Below, in pieces: positions 36,163 to 44,864 of a DNA stretch of 64,000 bases. The notes below the pieces were generated by a model. The model was not told where the DNA came from and ran no database searches. It saw only the letters and a list, made by a program, of their open reading frames with translations. Origin of the DNA: Myxacorys almedinensis A (GTDB lineage: Bacteria; Cyanobacteriota; Cyanobacteriia; Leptolyngbyales; Leptolyngbyaceae). Both the position numbers and the translations under genes were made by a program. The stretch's first letter is position 1. Each line of letters begins with the position of its first letter. The DNA lies in assembly GCF_010091945.1 (NCBI RefSeq), contig NZ_WVIE01000008.1, positions 1 to 64,000 on the forward strand. The letters are read 5' to 3'.

Positions 36163-36792
36163 ATGGCAAATCTAAACGACCGCAATATTTACGATCGCGA
36201 TAACAATCCGAATCCTAACCCCGATCCCAACCCCAGCAGCAGCCCAGAAAATCTGAACCCATCTGGCGACTATCATGTAGTTGACCCTGATCCTGTGAAT
36301 TATCGGCAGGGCTATGTTGAAGGAAAAGCGGTTGAGCAGCACCGTTATGAGGCAAATCAGCAAATTCGGGATAACGATAATGCTGGGCGTGGCTTACTGG
36401 TCGGCATTTTAGCCACAGGGCTGCTGGCGTTAGTGGGTGCAAGCTTCTACTTCTTGACCCAGCGCCCTACCCCTCCTACGCGAACGATTGTTGTTCCCAG
36501 TGCGGCTCCGTCTGTCAGTCCATCGCCAAGTCCATCGCCAGAAGTACGAGAACGGGTGATCGAGCGCGATCGCATTGTCCCTGTTCCTCAACAATCTGCT
36601 CCGGCTCCAAACATCATTACCATTCCTCAGCCTGCGGCTCCTACCCAGTCGGCTCCGGCTGCCCCTCAGCCTGCGGCTCCAGAAAGCTCTGCCCAGCCAA
36701 GCCCGTCTAGCGACTCGACCCAAAGCGCGCCAACGACCGAAGCCCCGGATGAGCCAGCCACCAGTTCTCCTGAGCCGCAATCAGGTCAGTAG
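36163..36792 (+). CDS. Single-pass membrane protein with Pro/Ser-rich tail
   Basis: The 209-residue protein starts with an Asn/Pro/Asp-rich segment (NPNPNPDPNPSSSPENLNP), then YRQGYVEGKAVEQHRYEANQQ and one membrane helix (about 87-106, GLLVGILATGLLALVGASF). A Pro/Ser/Gln/Ala-rich external tail with VRERVIERDRIVPVPQQ follows. The YRQGYVEGK part before the helix is the most conserved-looking section. I know no function. Such proteins may span or decorate the cell envelope. A terminator follows at 36935. Confidence 0.65.
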   Translation: MANLNDRNIYDRDNNPNPNPDPNPSSSPENLNPSGDYHVVDPDPVNYRQGYVEGKAVEQHRYEANQQIRDNDNAGRGLLVGILATGLLALVGASFYFLTQRPTPPTRTIVVPSAAPSVSPSPSPSPEVRERVIERDRIVPVPQQSAPAPNIITIPQPAAPTQSAPAAPQPAAPESSAQPSPSSDSTQSAPTTEAPDEPATSSPEPQSGQ

Positions 36793-36934
36793 ACCTTTGT
36801 AAGAGGCTGACGAGATGATCCTAAAGTGAGCGTTCTGAATCTTAGTGTCAACAGGTCAACTGACCAGGTTAACTGACTAAGTTGTTAACTGACTAAGTTA
36901 GATGCTCGAATAGAAAGTGTGTTGTTCTGCGATC

Positions 36935-36965
36935 GCACCATATCCAATTGGGTATGGTGCGTTTT
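36935..36965 (+). terminator. Rho-independent terminator
   Basis: GCACCATATCC pairs with GGGTATGGTGC across the loop AATT, followed by GTTTT. One G-U pair is in the stem. It is placed 140 bp after the membrane protein gene ending at 36792. Confidence 0.7.
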
Positions 36966-37070
36966 AATTTGCCAAAATCGAATTCACATTTCTGTAAGCC
37001 AGACTTCCATAAGATAGACGGTGAAGTCTCTCAGCCCGCTTACCCTGAGATAAAGTTGCAAAATTGACTG

Positions 37071-37598
37071 ATGAAAGCGACGAATTTTTCTACTTCGGGC
37101 ACAGTCCAGGTCCTACCAAAGCGACTCATTGCGGCTGGAATTCTTCTAGGGCTAGGGCTTGCAGGATTTTTTGATGGCATTGTGCTGCACCAGATCTTGC
37201 AATGGCATCACCTCCTCTCCAATGTTCGCCCGATCCTGAGTTTGGATGATGTATCCGCAAACACGTTAGCAGATGGCTTGTTTCATCTACTGGCTTATTT
37301 ATTCGCGATCGCAGGTGTAATTACCTTGTGGCAAACTCATCAACAAACCGAGATGCCAAAATCGGCTCAGCCATTGCTTGGCGCAATTTTAATTGGGGCT
37401 GGAACCTTTAACCTAAGCGAAGGCTTAATCGATCATCAGATCCTTGGAATTCATCATGTTCGTTCCGGCACCCATTACATTCTCTGGGACATTGGTTTTC
37501 TTGTGATTGGAGCATTACTTATCTTGATTGGAATAGGGTTCATTCAGCGTTGGAGAAATGCCTCTCAATCGATTGATCACTCTCCCTCCATAGAATGA
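37071..37598 (+). CDS. DUF2243 membrane protein
   Basis: The 175-residue protein has four hydrophobic helices. The family hallmark LGLAGFFDGIVLHQILQWHH is near the N-terminus, and a second His-rich motif, NLSEGLIDHQILGIHHVRSG, is in the second half. The paired D-H-Q and HH motifs suggest metal or heme binding, but no function is proven. It is read 86 bp before the first Mn-catalase gene and may belong to the same unit. Confidence 0.88.
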   Translation: MKATNFSTSGTVQVLPKRLIAAGILLGLGLAGFFDGIVLHQILQWHHLLSNVRPILSLDDVSANTLADGLFHLLAYLFAIAGVITLWQTHQQTEMPKSAQPLLGAILIGAGTFNLSEGLIDHQILGIHHVRSGTHYILWDIGFLVIGALLILIGIGFIQRWRNASQSIDHSPSIE

Positions 37599-37684
37599 TT
37601 AATGGCATTGCTAATCCCATTAAAAATGGAGTGTTCTCAATCGTTACATACCCGCTTAAATCACGTTGAATCACGGAGAATCAA

Positions 37685-38584
37685 ATGTTCTACCACAATA
37701 AAAAACTGCAATATTTCACCCCGCCCGATAATCCTGATCCGATCTATGCAAAGAAGGTTCAAGAGCTAATTGGTGGAACCTTTGGCGAAATGACCGTTAT
37801 GATGCAATATCTGTTTCAAGGATTTAATTGCCGGGGACCTGCAAAATACCGAGACATGTTGCTTGATATTGGTACCGAAGAGATCGGTCACATTGAAATG
37901 CTGGCAACGATGATCGCCCATTTGCTCGATAAAGCTCCTATTAACATGCAAGAAGATGGAGCAAAAGATACCATTGTTGGCGCAGTTATGGGCGGCAATG
38001 GGGCGCGAGATTCGATTATGGATGTAATGGCGGCAGCGATGAATCCTCAACACGCTATTGTGTCAGGATTGGGTGCAATGCCTGCTGATAGCGTTGGCTT
38101 CCCTTGGAATGGTCGCTTTATTGTCGCAAGTGGCAATCTAATAGCTGATTTTCGCTCTAATCTGCACGCCGAATCTCAAGGGCGTTTGCAGGCAGTGCGG
38201 TTGTATGAAATGAGCACTGATCCGGGAGTAAAAGATACGCTTAGCTTCATGATCGCGCGCGATACCATGCACCAAAATCAGTGGTTAGCTGCGATCGAAG
38301 AACTCAAAGCAGATGGGTTGGAAGATACTCCTGTGCCCAGTAGCTTCCCTGATCTGCCCGATAAAAAACAACATGCTTATCAGTTCCTCAATCTCTCTGA
38401 AGGGACAGAGAGCGCTGAAGGTCGGTGGGCAAAGGGGCAATCAATAGATGGCAAAGGTGAATTTGAATACGTTGAACAGCCTAAACCATTAGGATCAGAA
38501 CCCAATCCGCCTACTCCTGATCCTCGCTTGCATGGCACAGCAATGACGCCTCAAGTGCCTGCTGCTCAAACCCTTACTAGCTAA
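37685..38584 (+). CDS. Manganese catalase, long form
   Basis: The 299-residue protein has the dimanganese ligands of the family: Glu35 (TFGEMTVMMQYLFQGF), Glu66 and His69 (GTEEIGHIEMLATM), and the second set in LHAESQGRLQAVRLYEM and RDTMHQNQWLAAIEEL. A Pro-rich C-terminal extension with LPDKKQHAYQFLN resembles the Lactobacillus/Thermus-type enzymes. It converts hydrogen peroxide to water and oxygen without heme, in the cytoplasm. A second, shorter Mn-catalase lies 2.4 kb downstream, on the other side of htpG. Confidence 0.95.
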   Translation: MFYHNKKLQYFTPPDNPDPIYAKKVQELIGGTFGEMTVMMQYLFQGFNCRGPAKYRDMLLDIGTEEIGHIEMLATMIAHLLDKAPINMQEDGAKDTIVGAVMGGNGARDSIMDVMAAAMNPQHAIVSGLGAMPADSVGFPWNGRFIVASGNLIADFRSNLHAESQGRLQAVRLYEMSTDPGVKDTLSFMIARDTMHQNQWLAAIEELKADGLEDTPVPSSFPDLPDKKQHAYQFLNLSEGTESAEGRWAKGQSIDGKGEFEYVEQPKPLGSEPNPPTPDPRLHGTAMTPQVPAAQTLTS

Positions 38585-38629
38585 TAAAATCCGGAAGCGG
38601 ACAGGTTGCTAGTTACGAGTGTCGTTGTG

Positions 38630-38701
38630 AGGGCTTGCGCGATCGCTAGACAAGTTTCCTAGCGTATTGGCTGGGGAACCTTGCTCGATCGTGCAAGCCC
38701 T
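38630..38701. terminator. Long-stem structure between convergent Mn-catalase and htpG
   Basis: AGGGCTTGCGCGATCG (38630-38645) pairs with CGATCGTGCAAGCCCT (38686-38701), 15 of 16 positions. It sits between two gene ends that face each other and could stop or protect transcripts from both sides, although T-runs are weak. Confidence 0.6.
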
Positions 38702-38716
38702 ATCTAAACCGCGCGA

Positions 38717-40729
38717 TTAACGAGCGGCTTTGTCTGTTAGCTTTGTTAGCACTTGATTTGATCGCTCGACAAACGACCTCATGCCATCTGCGTCAAATCC
38801 CTTTTGTGCCATCAATGCTAGATCGTAGACATGATGACAAATGAGCGTTGCAAGTTCTGCCGACGGAGATTGCCCATCAGGGGTTGCGATCGCGCCTTGG
38901 CTCAAGCTCATCAGGTTCTCAATCATCGGGTGCGATGTGTTGATCAGCAGAATGTGCTCTTCCGGAAATTGAACGGCTTGCTGTTGCATCAGAGCCGTCA
39001 TTTCTTGCATCCGGCGTAACTGCTCAGGCAGCAACACCATTGCTGGAGGCGTTGAAGCTGCATCTTCTCCCTTGAGCGCTTCGGTGCGAATGATCAGTTT
39101 CGGCTTGTCTAGCGCTTTTTGGAACAGCGTTTTAATCTGCTCACTTCGGGTTTGGTTTGTGGTCGGATCGACAATTTCCTCAGATTTGTTTTTGTCGATC
39201 AGCGTCTCATCTAGCTCAGAGTCTACGCGGGAGAACTTAATGTGAGAATACTCACGCTCTAGGAAACTGGCAAAATGGCTGTCGATAAACGAGTCCATAA
39301 ACAGAACTTCTATCCCTTGGCTGGTATGGAGTTGCACATACGTCGCCTGCGAGACCTCATCGTTGCAGTAGAATACGCGATTTTCGTGGCGTTCTTTGTT
39401 GCGTTCAAGATACTCTTGCAATGTTGTGTAAGATTTGCCATCAACCGTATTGCTCTGACCATTAGAAGAGTCTTGCCAAACGTCTCCCTCTTGCGTTTGG
39501 ATTTCTACTTTAGGAGCAGCATCACTCAGGTTGGCAGTGGTGCGGTAGATGATGATATCTTCGACTTGCTTCTTAAATTTTTCGTCGTTGAGCGACCCAA
39601 ATTTGACAAACGTTCCCAAATCTTGCCAACAGCGAATATATTCCTCTCGGTTATCACGGTAGAGTTCTTTCAAGCGATCGCCCACTTTTTTTGCGATGTA
39701 GTCAGCAATTCTACGAACGGTGCGATCGCTTTGTAAGAAACTCCGAGACACGTTCAACGGAATGTCTAAACTATCAATCGCACCCCGCAACGGCATCAAA
39801 AATTGCGGAATTACTTCTTCGCAGTTATCACTGACAAACACCTGATTGCAGAACAGCTTGATTTGCCCCTTAGACACATCAACGTCTGGCTTGAGTTTTG
39901 GAAAATAAAGAATACCATTGACTACAAATGGATAGTCTGTGTTGAGATGAACCCACAACAACGGCTCTTCTTGAAATGGGTAGAGATATCGATAAAACTC
40001 AAGATAATCTTCGCGGCTGAGATTGCTGGGCGACTCCTTCCACGGTGCAATCTGACGGTTGATTTGCTCTGGGGCTTGCGCGTCTTCGTCCTCCTTCTCA
40101 ATCACTTGCAACTTGATCGGAAACGGCATAAAGTCGCAGTAGGTTTTGACTAGCTGTCGAATTCGGTGCGGCTCAAGGTATTCTAATTCTTCGTCTTGCA
40201 GCGTTAGCTTGATCGTTGTGCCCTGCGTTGCTCGATCCGATTCGGAAAGCTTAAATTCTGTTGAGCCGTCACATGCCCACTTGACCGCTTGCGCTCCTTC
40301 TTTATAGGACAACGTATCGATCTCGACATATTTTGCCACCATAAACGAGGAGTAAAACCCCAGCCCAAAGTGACCAATAATTTGCTGATCGGCACTCGCT
40401 TGATATTTTTGGACAAACTCTTCAGCGCTAGAAAAGGCGACTTGGTTGATGTATTGTTTCACCTCGTCTGCCGTCATTCCGATGCCAGTATCAGAGATAG
40501 AGAGCGTCTGTTTTGGCTTGTCGATCGTCAGTATAATTTCCGGTTCAGCCATGTCGCCGGAAAACTCTCCAGAGCGAGCCACCATCTTCATTTTCTGGAT
40601 GGCATCTACAGCGTTTGAAACTAGCTCACGCAGAAAAATTTCGTGGTCTGAGTAAAGCCACTTTTTGATAATCGGAAAGATATTCTCAGTATGGATCGAG
40701 ATGTTGCCTTGTTCAAGAATGGTCGTCAT
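38717..40729 (-). CDS. htpG: Hsp90-family chaperone HtpG
   Basis: The predicted protein has 670 residues from ATG 40729 (MTTILEQGNISIHTENIFPI). The open frame continues 41 codons further upstream, but cyanobacterial HtpG normally starts here. The Bergerat ATP site is visible as FLRELVSNAVDAIQKM, ISDTGIGMTADEV and GHFGLGFYSSFMVAKYVE. The middle domain has NVSRSFLQSDRTVRRI. There is no MEEVD tail, as expected for bacteria. HtpG is an ATP-driven chaperone; in cyanobacteria it protects against heat and light stress and helps phycobilisome and tetrapyrrole proteins. It is divergent from the short Mn-catalase gene. Confidence 0.97.
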   Translation of the reverse strand: MTTILEQGNISIHTENIFPIIKKWLYSDHEIFLRELVSNAVDAIQKMKMVARSGEFSGDMAEPEIILTIDKPKQTLSISDTGIGMTADEVKQYINQVAFSSAEEFVQKYQASADQQIIGHFGLGFYSSFMVAKYVEIDTLSYKEGAQAVKWACDGSTEFKLSESDRATQGTTIKLTLQDEELEYLEPHRIRQLVKTYCDFMPFPIKLQVIEKEDEDAQAPEQINRQIAPWKESPSNLSREDYLEFYRYLYPFQEEPLLWVHLNTDYPFVVNGILYFPKLKPDVDVSKGQIKLFCNQVFVSDNCEEVIPQFLMPLRGAIDSLDIPLNVSRSFLQSDRTVRRIADYIAKKVGDRLKELYRDNREEYIRCWQDLGTFVKFGSLNDEKFKKQVEDIIIYRTTANLSDAAPKVEIQTQEGDVWQDSSNGQSNTVDGKSYTTLQEYLERNKERHENRVFYCNDEVSQATYVQLHTSQGIEVLFMDSFIDSHFASFLEREYSHIKFSRVDSELDETLIDKNKSEEIVDPTTNQTRSEQIKTLFQKALDKPKLIIRTEALKGEDAASTPPAMVLLPEQLRRMQEMTALMQQQAVQFPEEHILLINTSHPMIENLMSLSQGAIATPDGQSPSAELATLICHHVYDLALMAQKGFDADGMRSFVERSNQVLTKLTDKAAR

Positions 40730-41010
40730 CAGCTTATCCACAGTTCTTACAATAACCTCAGCACTATTTTGCACGAAGGTCGGGGCTTGCGTTCCCATTG
40801 TAATCAGTAGAGTTGACCGATAGAACGGTTCGGATATCCTCACCTGTTGCATTCAGCACTGCCAAATTTCTGGCTCTAAAGGTAGAGATTGGCGGTCTAA
40901 CTAATCCCTCCTAAGCTGATGTAATCCTAAAATCTTTCGTCTTAAGATCGCATAGCTTTTGAAGGCATCAAAGGCGAAAACAAGGCGAATATCTAGAGAG
41001 GACAATTTCA

Positions 41011-41697
41011 ATGTTTTTTCATAAGAAAGAAACTATCCATAGCGTTAAAATTAACGAGCCAAATCCAAGGTTTGCTCAACTACTTCTAGAGCAGTTTGGG
41101 GGGGCAACGGGAGAATTAACGGCTGCTTTGCAATATTGGGTTCAGTCTTTTCATGTCGAAAACGCAGGCATTCGGGACATGCTTCAAGATATTGCGATCG
41201 AAGAGTTTGGTCATCTAGAAATGGTGGGTAAACTCATCGAATCTCACACTAAAAATGTCGATCAAACTGAAGCTTTTAAAAGCAGTTTGTTTGCCGTTCG
41301 AGGTATGGGTCCTCACTTTCTCGATAGCCAAGGAAGCGCTTGGACAGCGACCTACATAGACGAGGGAGGTGATGTTGTGCGCGATCTCAGAGCCAATATT
41401 TCGGCAGAAGCTGGAGCGCGCCAAACCTACGAAGCGCTAATTAAGCTAGCGACCGATGAAGGCACCAAAAAAACACTCACCCATCTTTTGACCCGTGAGA
41501 TTTCTCACACTCAAATGTTTATGAAAGCATTGGATTCGATGGGTAAACTCACTGACCCAATGTTTGGTAATATCCAGCCTGATGAAACCGTGGACATCTA
41601 CTATAATCTGTCTTCCAACGGTGAGAAAGATGAGCGCGGCGCTTGGAATTCGGAACCAACGTTCCGGTACATTGCCGATCCCATGAATCAGAAGTAA
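41011..41697 (+). CDS. Manganese catalase, short cyanobacterial (KatB-like) form
   Basis: The 228-residue protein has Mn ligands Glu35 (ATGELTAALQYW), Glu65 and His68 (AIEEFGHLEMVGKL), with the second set in NISAEAGARQTYEAL and TREISHTQMFMKAL. The compact size and IEEFGHLEMVGKLIE motif match KatB of Anabaena, a hexameric peroxide-removing enzyme. AGAGAGGA is the ribosome binding site. It lies 281 bp from the htpG start on the opposite strand, so both may share a stress-responsive region. It differs strongly from the 299-residue enzyme at 37685, so the two are not a recent duplication. Confidence 0.94.
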   Translation: MFFHKKETIHSVKINEPNPRFAQLLLEQFGGATGELTAALQYWVQSFHVENAGIRDMLQDIAIEEFGHLEMVGKLIESHTKNVDQTEAFKSSLFAVRGMGPHFLDSQGSAWTATYIDEGGDVVRDLRANISAEAGARQTYEALIKLATDEGTKKTLTHLLTREISHTQMFMKALDSMGKLTDPMFGNIQPDETVDIYYNLSSNGEKDERGAWNSEPTFRYIADPMNQK

Positions 41698-41714
41698 ACC
41701 TAGCAGCAGGAAGT

Positions 41715-41810
41715 CTAGCGATCGCTAGAATCTTCTGTCCCTGTCTCTCATTTATTTAAGTATTTAATTTTATTTAAGTATTTAATTTAAGTGAGGGCAG
41801 GGATATTTTT
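41715..41810. terminator. Terminator-like hairpin with 18-bp tandem repeat and HIP1 palindrome
   Basis: CTAGCGATCGCTAG (41715-41728) is a perfect 14-bp palindrome. CCCTGTCTCTCA (41739-41750) pairs imperfectly with TGAGGGCAGGG (41792-41802), followed by ATATTTTT. The loop holds a perfect tandem duplication of TATTTAAGTATTTAATTT (41753-41788). It lies between convergent genes. Confidence 0.55.
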
Positions 41811-41839
41811 AAGGTACAACTGTGTCCTAAAACTGCGTC

Positions 41840-43087
41840 CTAAATCGGATAGAGTTTATCTAGCGCTAGCAGGGTGTGCAGCAGCACGGTTGCCCCTTGG
41901 GCACAGTGTTCTGGCGAGGTATATTCGGCTTCGGAATGGCTTAGCCCTGCTTGACTCGGCACAAAAATCATTCCCATGTCTGTGATCCGTCCAACTTCGA
42001 GGGAATCGTGCCCGGCACGGCTGGGAAGATGGCAGTGACTTAGCCCTAGCTGGTGGCACACTGCCGCGATCGCATCTTGCACCAAGCCTGCTGCTAAGGT
42101 CGGTTCGACGCACAAAAGCGGCGCTACGGTAATTTGCGTATCCGTTTCTACTGCGATCGCCGCTACTGCTGCCTCCAACTGCTCGACCATCCCATCTAGC
42201 ACCTCTTTCGATAAATCTCGCATATCCACGGTCAGTTCTACGGTTCCCGGAATAATATTGACGGCATTGGGCAAAACGCTCAGAAAGCCGACGGTGGCGA
42301 CGGGCTGAGTGGGCATCGCCAGCGCGATCGTTTGAACTGCCAACACCAGCTTAGCCGCTGCAATTAACGCATCTTGGCGCATCTCCATGGGCGTTGTGCC
42401 TGCATGGTTTGCCTGCCCGGTAATGATGATCTTGCGGCGGCGCATCCCGACGACCCCTTGAACAATGCCAATCTCATGCTGGGTGCGCTCTAAAATAATC
42501 CCTTGCTCAACGTGGAGTTCGACAAAGGCAGCTAAGTTAGTGCGATCGCGCCGTGCTGTGGCTAGGTGATCCCACTCTCCGCCCAACCCTTCTAGCGCTT
42601 CTTGAATCGATTTTCCGCTCGGCAAATGGTAGCGCTCGATCTCGTCGTAAAGGACGGTGCCTGCGATCGCTTGAGAGCCGATCATCGTGCTTTCTTCGTC
42701 GGTAAACACAATCACCTCAAGCGGATGATTTAACCGGAGGTCGTTTTGGCGGAGCGATCGCACCACTTCAAGCCCTGCCAAAACGCCTAACGCCCCGTCA
42801 TATCTCCCCCCCGATGGAACGGTATCAATGTGTGATCCCGTTGCTAACGCTGGAGCATGGTGATAAATCCCGTCATATTTGCCGATCAAGTTGCCAGCGG
42901 CATCGGTGCTTACGTGCATATCAAGCTCAGTCATCCACTGCTGAATCAGATACCGCGCTTGCAGTGCCTCTGGCGTAAACGCAAGGCGACAAATACTTCC
43001 CGATGGCTGTTTCCCAATTTTTGCAATGCGCTCAATATTGGCGTTGAGGCGATCGCTGTTAATGTCTAGTCTTGAAAGAGTCAGCAT
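41840..43087 (-). CDS. M20-family Zn-dependent amidohydrolase (N-carbamoyl-amino acid / allantoate type)
   Basis: The 415-residue protein has the metal and dimer motifs of the HyuC/AllC group: LATGSHIDTVPSGGRYDGALGVLAGLE, VIVFTDEES, LHVEQGIILE and GQANHAGTTPMEMRQDAL, with HDSLEVGRITDMGMIFVPS and AGLSHSEAEYT at the end. These enzymes remove the carbamoyl group from N-carbamoyl amino acids, ureidopropionate or allantoate. The acidic motif is DEES where DEEG is usual. It is divergent from an allophanate-hydrolase-like AIG2 protein, which supports a role in recycling nitrogen from purines, pyrimidines or hydantoins. The precise substrate is not known. Confidence 0.88.
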   Translation of the reverse strand: MLTLSRLDINSDRLNANIERIAKIGKQPSGSICRLAFTPEALQARYLIQQWMTELDMHVSTDAAGNLIGKYDGIYHHAPALATGSHIDTVPSGGRYDGALGVLAGLEVVRSLRQNDLRLNHPLEVIVFTDEESTMIGSQAIAGTVLYDEIERYHLPSGKSIQEALEGLGGEWDHLATARRDRTNLAAFVELHVEQGIILERTQHEIGIVQGVVGMRRRKIIITGQANHAGTTPMEMRQDALIAAAKLVLAVQTIALAMPTQPVATVGFLSVLPNAVNIIPGTVELTVDMRDLSKEVLDGMVEQLEAAVAAIAVETDTQITVAPLLCVEPTLAAGLVQDAIAAVCHQLGLSHCHLPSRAGHDSLEVGRITDMGMIFVPSQAGLSHSEAEYTSPEHCAQGATVLLHTLLALDKLYPI

Positions 43088-43150
43088 AATGGTGTCCTAG
43101 GGAAAGAAATGCAACGTTAATTCAGAGACACAAGGGATAGTCTACGGTAG

Positions 43151-43160
43151 ACTGTATACA
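43151..43160 (+). promoter_or_regulatory. ACTGTATACA site in the divergent amidohydrolase/AIG2 promoter
   Basis: The octamer TGTATACA (43153-43160) is palindromic and lies 66 bp from the amidohydrolase start and 125 bp from the AIG2 gene start. The same core is at 32399 before the NCS2 permease and at 45488. A GntR-type regulator is possible. Confidence 0.4.
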
Positions 43161-43285
43161 AAAAATGCAACACCAGCTACAGCCTGTAACGGTGTTAGGA
43201 AGTTCTAACAGTCGATGAACTGCTCCGGTGGATAGAGTATGCTTTCATCGATTGTGCTTTTGTTTTAGCAGCTAAGGAGAACGGT

Positions 43286-43702
43286 ATGAGTCAGTCAGCA
43301 GATACACCGAAGAAGCGCATCTTCATTTGTGGGTCAGCGTTGCGCGGTCAGCCCGATCACAACAATTTGGGGAATGCAGCCTTCATCCAAGCGACCCAAA
43401 CAAAACCTCTGTATCGCCTCCATGCCGCAGAAAACGGTTGGCATCCTGCGATTTATCAAGTTGCCGAAGGGGGCATCGCTATTCCGGGGGAAGTGTATGA
43501 ACTGACCAACGCCGAGTTTGAGTATCTTGCTGCCAATGAGCCACCTCATATGTACCCTGCTGATGTGATTCTAGATGATGGGGACACGGCGACGGCGTTT
43601 CTTTATCCGCGCGCATTGGTTGAGCAGTATAACTGGCTTGACATTTCTGATATTGGCGGATGGATCGCTTACAAAAACAGCAATCTGGCTGTTGCTCCCT
43701 AA
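43286..43702 (+). CDS. AIG2/GGCT-like protein related to the allophanate hydrolase C-terminus
   Basis: The 138-residue protein has RIFICGSALRGQPDHNNLG at the N-terminus, LYRLHAAENGWHPAIYQV, GIAIPGEVYELTNAEFEYL and TAFLYPRALVEQYNWLDISD. This pattern fits the gamma-glutamylcyclotransferase-like fold found as the C-terminal domain of allophanate hydrolase and as a separate protein. In AtzF that domain works on the N-carboxylated intermediate from the amidase domain. As a free protein beside an N-carbamoyl-type amidohydrolase it probably acts in the same nitrogen pathway. AAGGAGA marks the ribosome binding site. Confidence 0.75.
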   Translation: MSQSADTPKKRIFICGSALRGQPDHNNLGNAAFIQATQTKPLYRLHAAENGWHPAIYQVAEGGIAIPGEVYELTNAEFEYLAANEPPHMYPADVILDDGDTATAFLYPRALVEQYNWLDISDIGGWIAYKNSNLAVAP

Positions 43703-43797
43703 TGTCTGAACCGCCAGCTTTTGGAGCAGGCAGCGCGATCGCATCGTATGCCAAAATTAAACGCCGAAATCAAAGTCCTTCTTTTGTGGGAGAGGGC

Positions 43798-43914
43798 TAG
43801 TGGTCTGTCAAAGTTGAAATGAGGGACAAGGAGTGGATGGGTTAGAGAGTCGATGGTGGATGGGTCGTTCAGTAATCCAGCCCATCTATCCCTCCACTCA
43901 TGCACCCCTCCACA
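43798..43914 (+). repeat. MITE-like repeat family 1, copy B
   Basis: From TAGTGGTCTGTCAAAGTTGA to the ending CATGCACCCCTCCAC this matches copy A at 35742-35895 in the opposite direction. The inner tandem unit is present only once, and the second terminal repeat is cut short (CTCCAC then AAAACTAG). It abuts the 3' end of the peptidoglycan-binding gene. Confidence 0.75.
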
Positions 43915-43924
43915 AAACTAGCTT

Positions 43925-44473
43925 TTACCACCACTTGCCCAAATCAATCCACTTTTGGATCTCCGGAGAAAGCATTGCCGCATTTGACTTGTTCGGTAAA
44001 GGGCAGGTCTGCAACTGGTTCCAAGTTGCCATATCGACGATGCCATCCGCTTCTAACTGGCGCTTTTGCTGAAATCGCATAACGACCGCCTTGGTTGCAT
44101 CATCAAAGCAGCCATCTTTTTTAACCGAGTAACCATGATGTTCTAAAAGTTCTTGAAGCCCCCGCACATCTGTTCCGGTGTGCCCTGGTTTTAGCATCCG
44201 CGCTCCCGGTCGAATATTTGCCTCTAACCGTGCCCAAGTGTCTAAATTAACGACACCATCAACTCTCAGCCCCTGCTGCTGCTGAAATTTTATAACGGCA
44301 ATTTCGGTAAGGCTGCCAAAGTCGCCGTCAATCCGCAGTGGGTAACCGCAAGCATTAAGCAGCACTTGCAGTTCGGAAACTTGTGCCCCGTTATCCCAAG
44401 GGCGGAGGCAATCTCTTGAAGGCGTGCGGTGAATTTCTATCTTGGGTGCATCGGCGTCAGAACTCATGGGCAT
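43925..44473 (-). CDS. Peptidoglycan-binding domain protein (two PG_binding_1 repeats)
   Basis: The 182-residue protein has two repeats: GAQVSELQVLLNACGYPLRI with DGDFGSLTEIAVIKFQQQQG, and GTDVRGLQELLEHHGYSVKK with DGCFDDATKAVVMRFQQKRQ. The repeats end in VDGVVNLDTWARL and ADGIVDMATWNQL. These are classical wall-binding three-helix units, usually attached to a hydrolase; here no enzyme domain or clear signal peptide is present. It might bind the wall by itself or target a partner. Repeat copy B ends 10 bp beyond its stop codon. Confidence 0.9.
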   Translation of the reverse strand: MPMSSDADAPKIEIHRTPSRDCLRPWDNGAQVSELQVLLNACGYPLRIDGDFGSLTEIAVIKFQQQQGLRVDGVVNLDTWARLEANIRPGARMLKPGHTGTDVRGLQELLEHHGYSVKKDGCFDDATKAVVMRFQQKRQLEADGIVDMATWNQLQTCPLPNKSNAAMLSPEIQKWIDLGKWW

Positions 44474-44610
44474 CTCGGTAGGGCGAACGGGCTTTTTTTG
44501 ACCTTTCTTTTTTGACCTTAAATCATGACCTTAAATAAATAATCTGCCGTGATCTGTTCAGCACCAACATCTGCATCGCAGAGGGCTGAACTTGAACGGC
44601 TGGCTTTAAA

Positions 44611-44652
44611 GTGTGAGTAAAAAAGTGTGAGTAAAAAAGTGTGAGTAAAAAG
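44611..44652. repeat. Triplicated 14-bp repeat GTGTGAGTAAAAAA
   Basis: The unit starts at 44611, 44625 and 44639 with a period of exactly 14 bp; the last copy is one A short. It lies in the 423-bp spacer 5' of the small gene at 44897. Slippage duplication is the simplest cause. No other gene is seen in this spacer. Confidence 0.7.
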
Positions 44653-44864
44653 CATCAAAAACCAGAGTATCAAAAATTTACACCAGGGGAGTGCATCCTA
44701 GCCTACTTGCCGCGATCGCAGATCATGCCAGTTCGACAGTGCCCGCGATCGCGACCTGGTGCAAGATTATGTTAAGGTAAAAAGTAACGTAAGGCACAGA
44801 AAAAGATTCGTACATGCGCTCGCCCTGTTAGTAGCGAGATCGTGTGGTGACAGGTTTAAACGTG

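Noticed and set aside
39275-39736. A 153-codon plus-strand frame
   Set aside because: It is antisense to htpG and has no recognisable domain.
40730-40852. N-terminal extension of HtpG by 41 residues
   Set aside because: The family begins at MTTILEQGNIS; the extension has no similarity and no ribosome site.
41753-41788. CRISPR-like tandem repeats
   Set aside because: There are only two contiguous copies, without spacers and without cas genes.
44611-44652. CRISPR-like or phage attachment repeats
   Set aside because: The copies are contiguous, short and AT-rich; slippage explains them.
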